Assembly: GCA_963780045.1 (NCBI GenBank)
Contig: CAVZZZ010000004.1
Coordinates: 186,001-250,000, forward strand
DNA: 64,000 nt
From: JANXQG01 sp963780045
Lineage (GTDB): Bacteria; Planctomycetota; Planctomycetia; Pirellulales; Thermoguttaceae
Direction: 5' to 3'
The notes under the pieces are model-generated. The model did no database searches. It was not told the origin of the DNA and saw only the letters and a program-made list of their open reading frames with translations. The position numbers and the translations under genes are program-made. Below, piece after piece: positions 63,713 to 64,000 of this stretch (positions within the stretch are counted from its first letter, which is position 1; each line of letters opens with the position of its first letter).

Positions 63713-64000
63713 TTGTCAACTGACGCCAATTTACCGCCCGAACCGCCCGAAGCGGACGACGATTCCCCGGAGGGAACCCCCGCGCCGGGCGGCAACGGGA
63801 ATGAGGGCCGCATACTGCCGCTGCCCATCGACGAAGAACTCAAGAATAGCTACTTGACCTACTCGATGAGCGTCATCGTCAGCCGCGCGCTGCCGGACGT
63901 CCGCGACGGACTGAAGCCTTCGCAGCGCCGCATCCTCGTCGCGATGTCTGACCTGGGCCTTACGCCGGGCGCCTCGACGTCGAAGTGCGCGGGCATCGTC
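63713..64000 (+). CDS. gyrA: DNA gyrase subunit A, N-terminal part
   Basis: Start of the type II topoisomerase subunit that cuts and rejoins DNA to introduce negative supercoils. Ninety-six codons are in the window, continuing past its end. An acidic, Pro-rich 30-residue leader precedes the conserved GyrA start: RILPLPIDEELKNSYLTYSMSVIVSRALPDVRDGLKPSQRR, then AMSDLGL. The active Tyr lies beyond the window. Translation likely starts at TTG 63713 (GAAAGGAAG upstream); no ATG in this frame precedes the conserved core. Confidence 0.93.
   Translation, partial: MSTDANLPPEPPEADDDSPEGTPAPGGNGNEGRILPLPIDEELKNSYLTYSMSVIVSRALPDVRDGLKPSQRRILVAMSDLGLTPGASTSKCAGIV

Overview
The window is high-GC bacterial DNA that reads as a planctomycete chromosome, most likely of the Pirellulales type. 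The main support is a DUF1549/DUF1553 'PSCyt' cytochrome protein followed by a Tat-exported DUF1501 partner (21.7-25.6 kb). Two secreted proteins also carry the planctomycete N-terminal motif LSIEHLEE / LSIERLEDRRMLAG (6.7 and 12.2 kb), and a short protein carries an YSLRTLL-type leader. Many small hairpin repeats sit between and inside the genes. No rRNA, tRNA, CRISPR array or transposase gene was recognised.

Layout. 1-6.5 kb: DEAD-box helicase (cut by the window edge), inositol-phosphate synthase, NRDE protein, EF-hand/calpain-like protease, GH3 glycosidase. 6.6-20.3 kb: surface and polymer-use block with a giant beta-helix/propeller/PATR protein, a second secreted protein, a secreted protein of unknown function, a TonB-dependent receptor, rplU and a GH35 beta-galactosidase. 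20.4-29.8 kb: OsmC-like protein, MazF-type toxin-antitoxin pair, PSCyt/DUF1501 pair, DUF433/DUF5615 pair, membrane proteins, aldo/keto reductase. 29.8-32.1 kb: a three-gene operon of unknown function ending in a PIN-like protein. 32.1-40.4 kb: vWA protein, peptide deformylase, Ser/Thr phosphatase, GT2, Mrp ATPase, hydroxyacid dehydrogenase, NlpC/P60 endopeptidase. 41-48.7 kb: a phage-like minus-strand cluster (portal, ABC ATPase-GNAT fusion, glycosyltransferase, papain-like protease, sigma factor, small proteins) without recognisable capsid or terminase. 49-58.8 kb: FolC, a CcsA-like protein, a neprosin-domain PEP-CTERM protein, cytochrome c, lipoproteins, MoxR ATPase, DksA/TraR protein. 58.8-64 kb: SRAP protein, lipoproteins, accessory small genes, a YhcG remnant, and the start of gyrA.

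Two features dominate. First, at least 10 unrelated families of short-unit inverted repeats (for example units AGAAAGGG, GCAGGGAGC, GTTCAGTTTTCAGT, TACTG and GATGAGAGATAAG) fill most intergenic gaps. They also lie in frame inside several coding sequences and in places supply start or stop codons. In the 41-48.7 kb cluster nearly every gap of about 100 bp is one such hairpin. Second, about 17 genes carry one or more single-base frameshifts. The sites I could resolve look like a lost G or C in a short G/C run, which suggests base-calling or assembly error rather than decay, so those genes are annotated as continuous CDSs with the shift noted.
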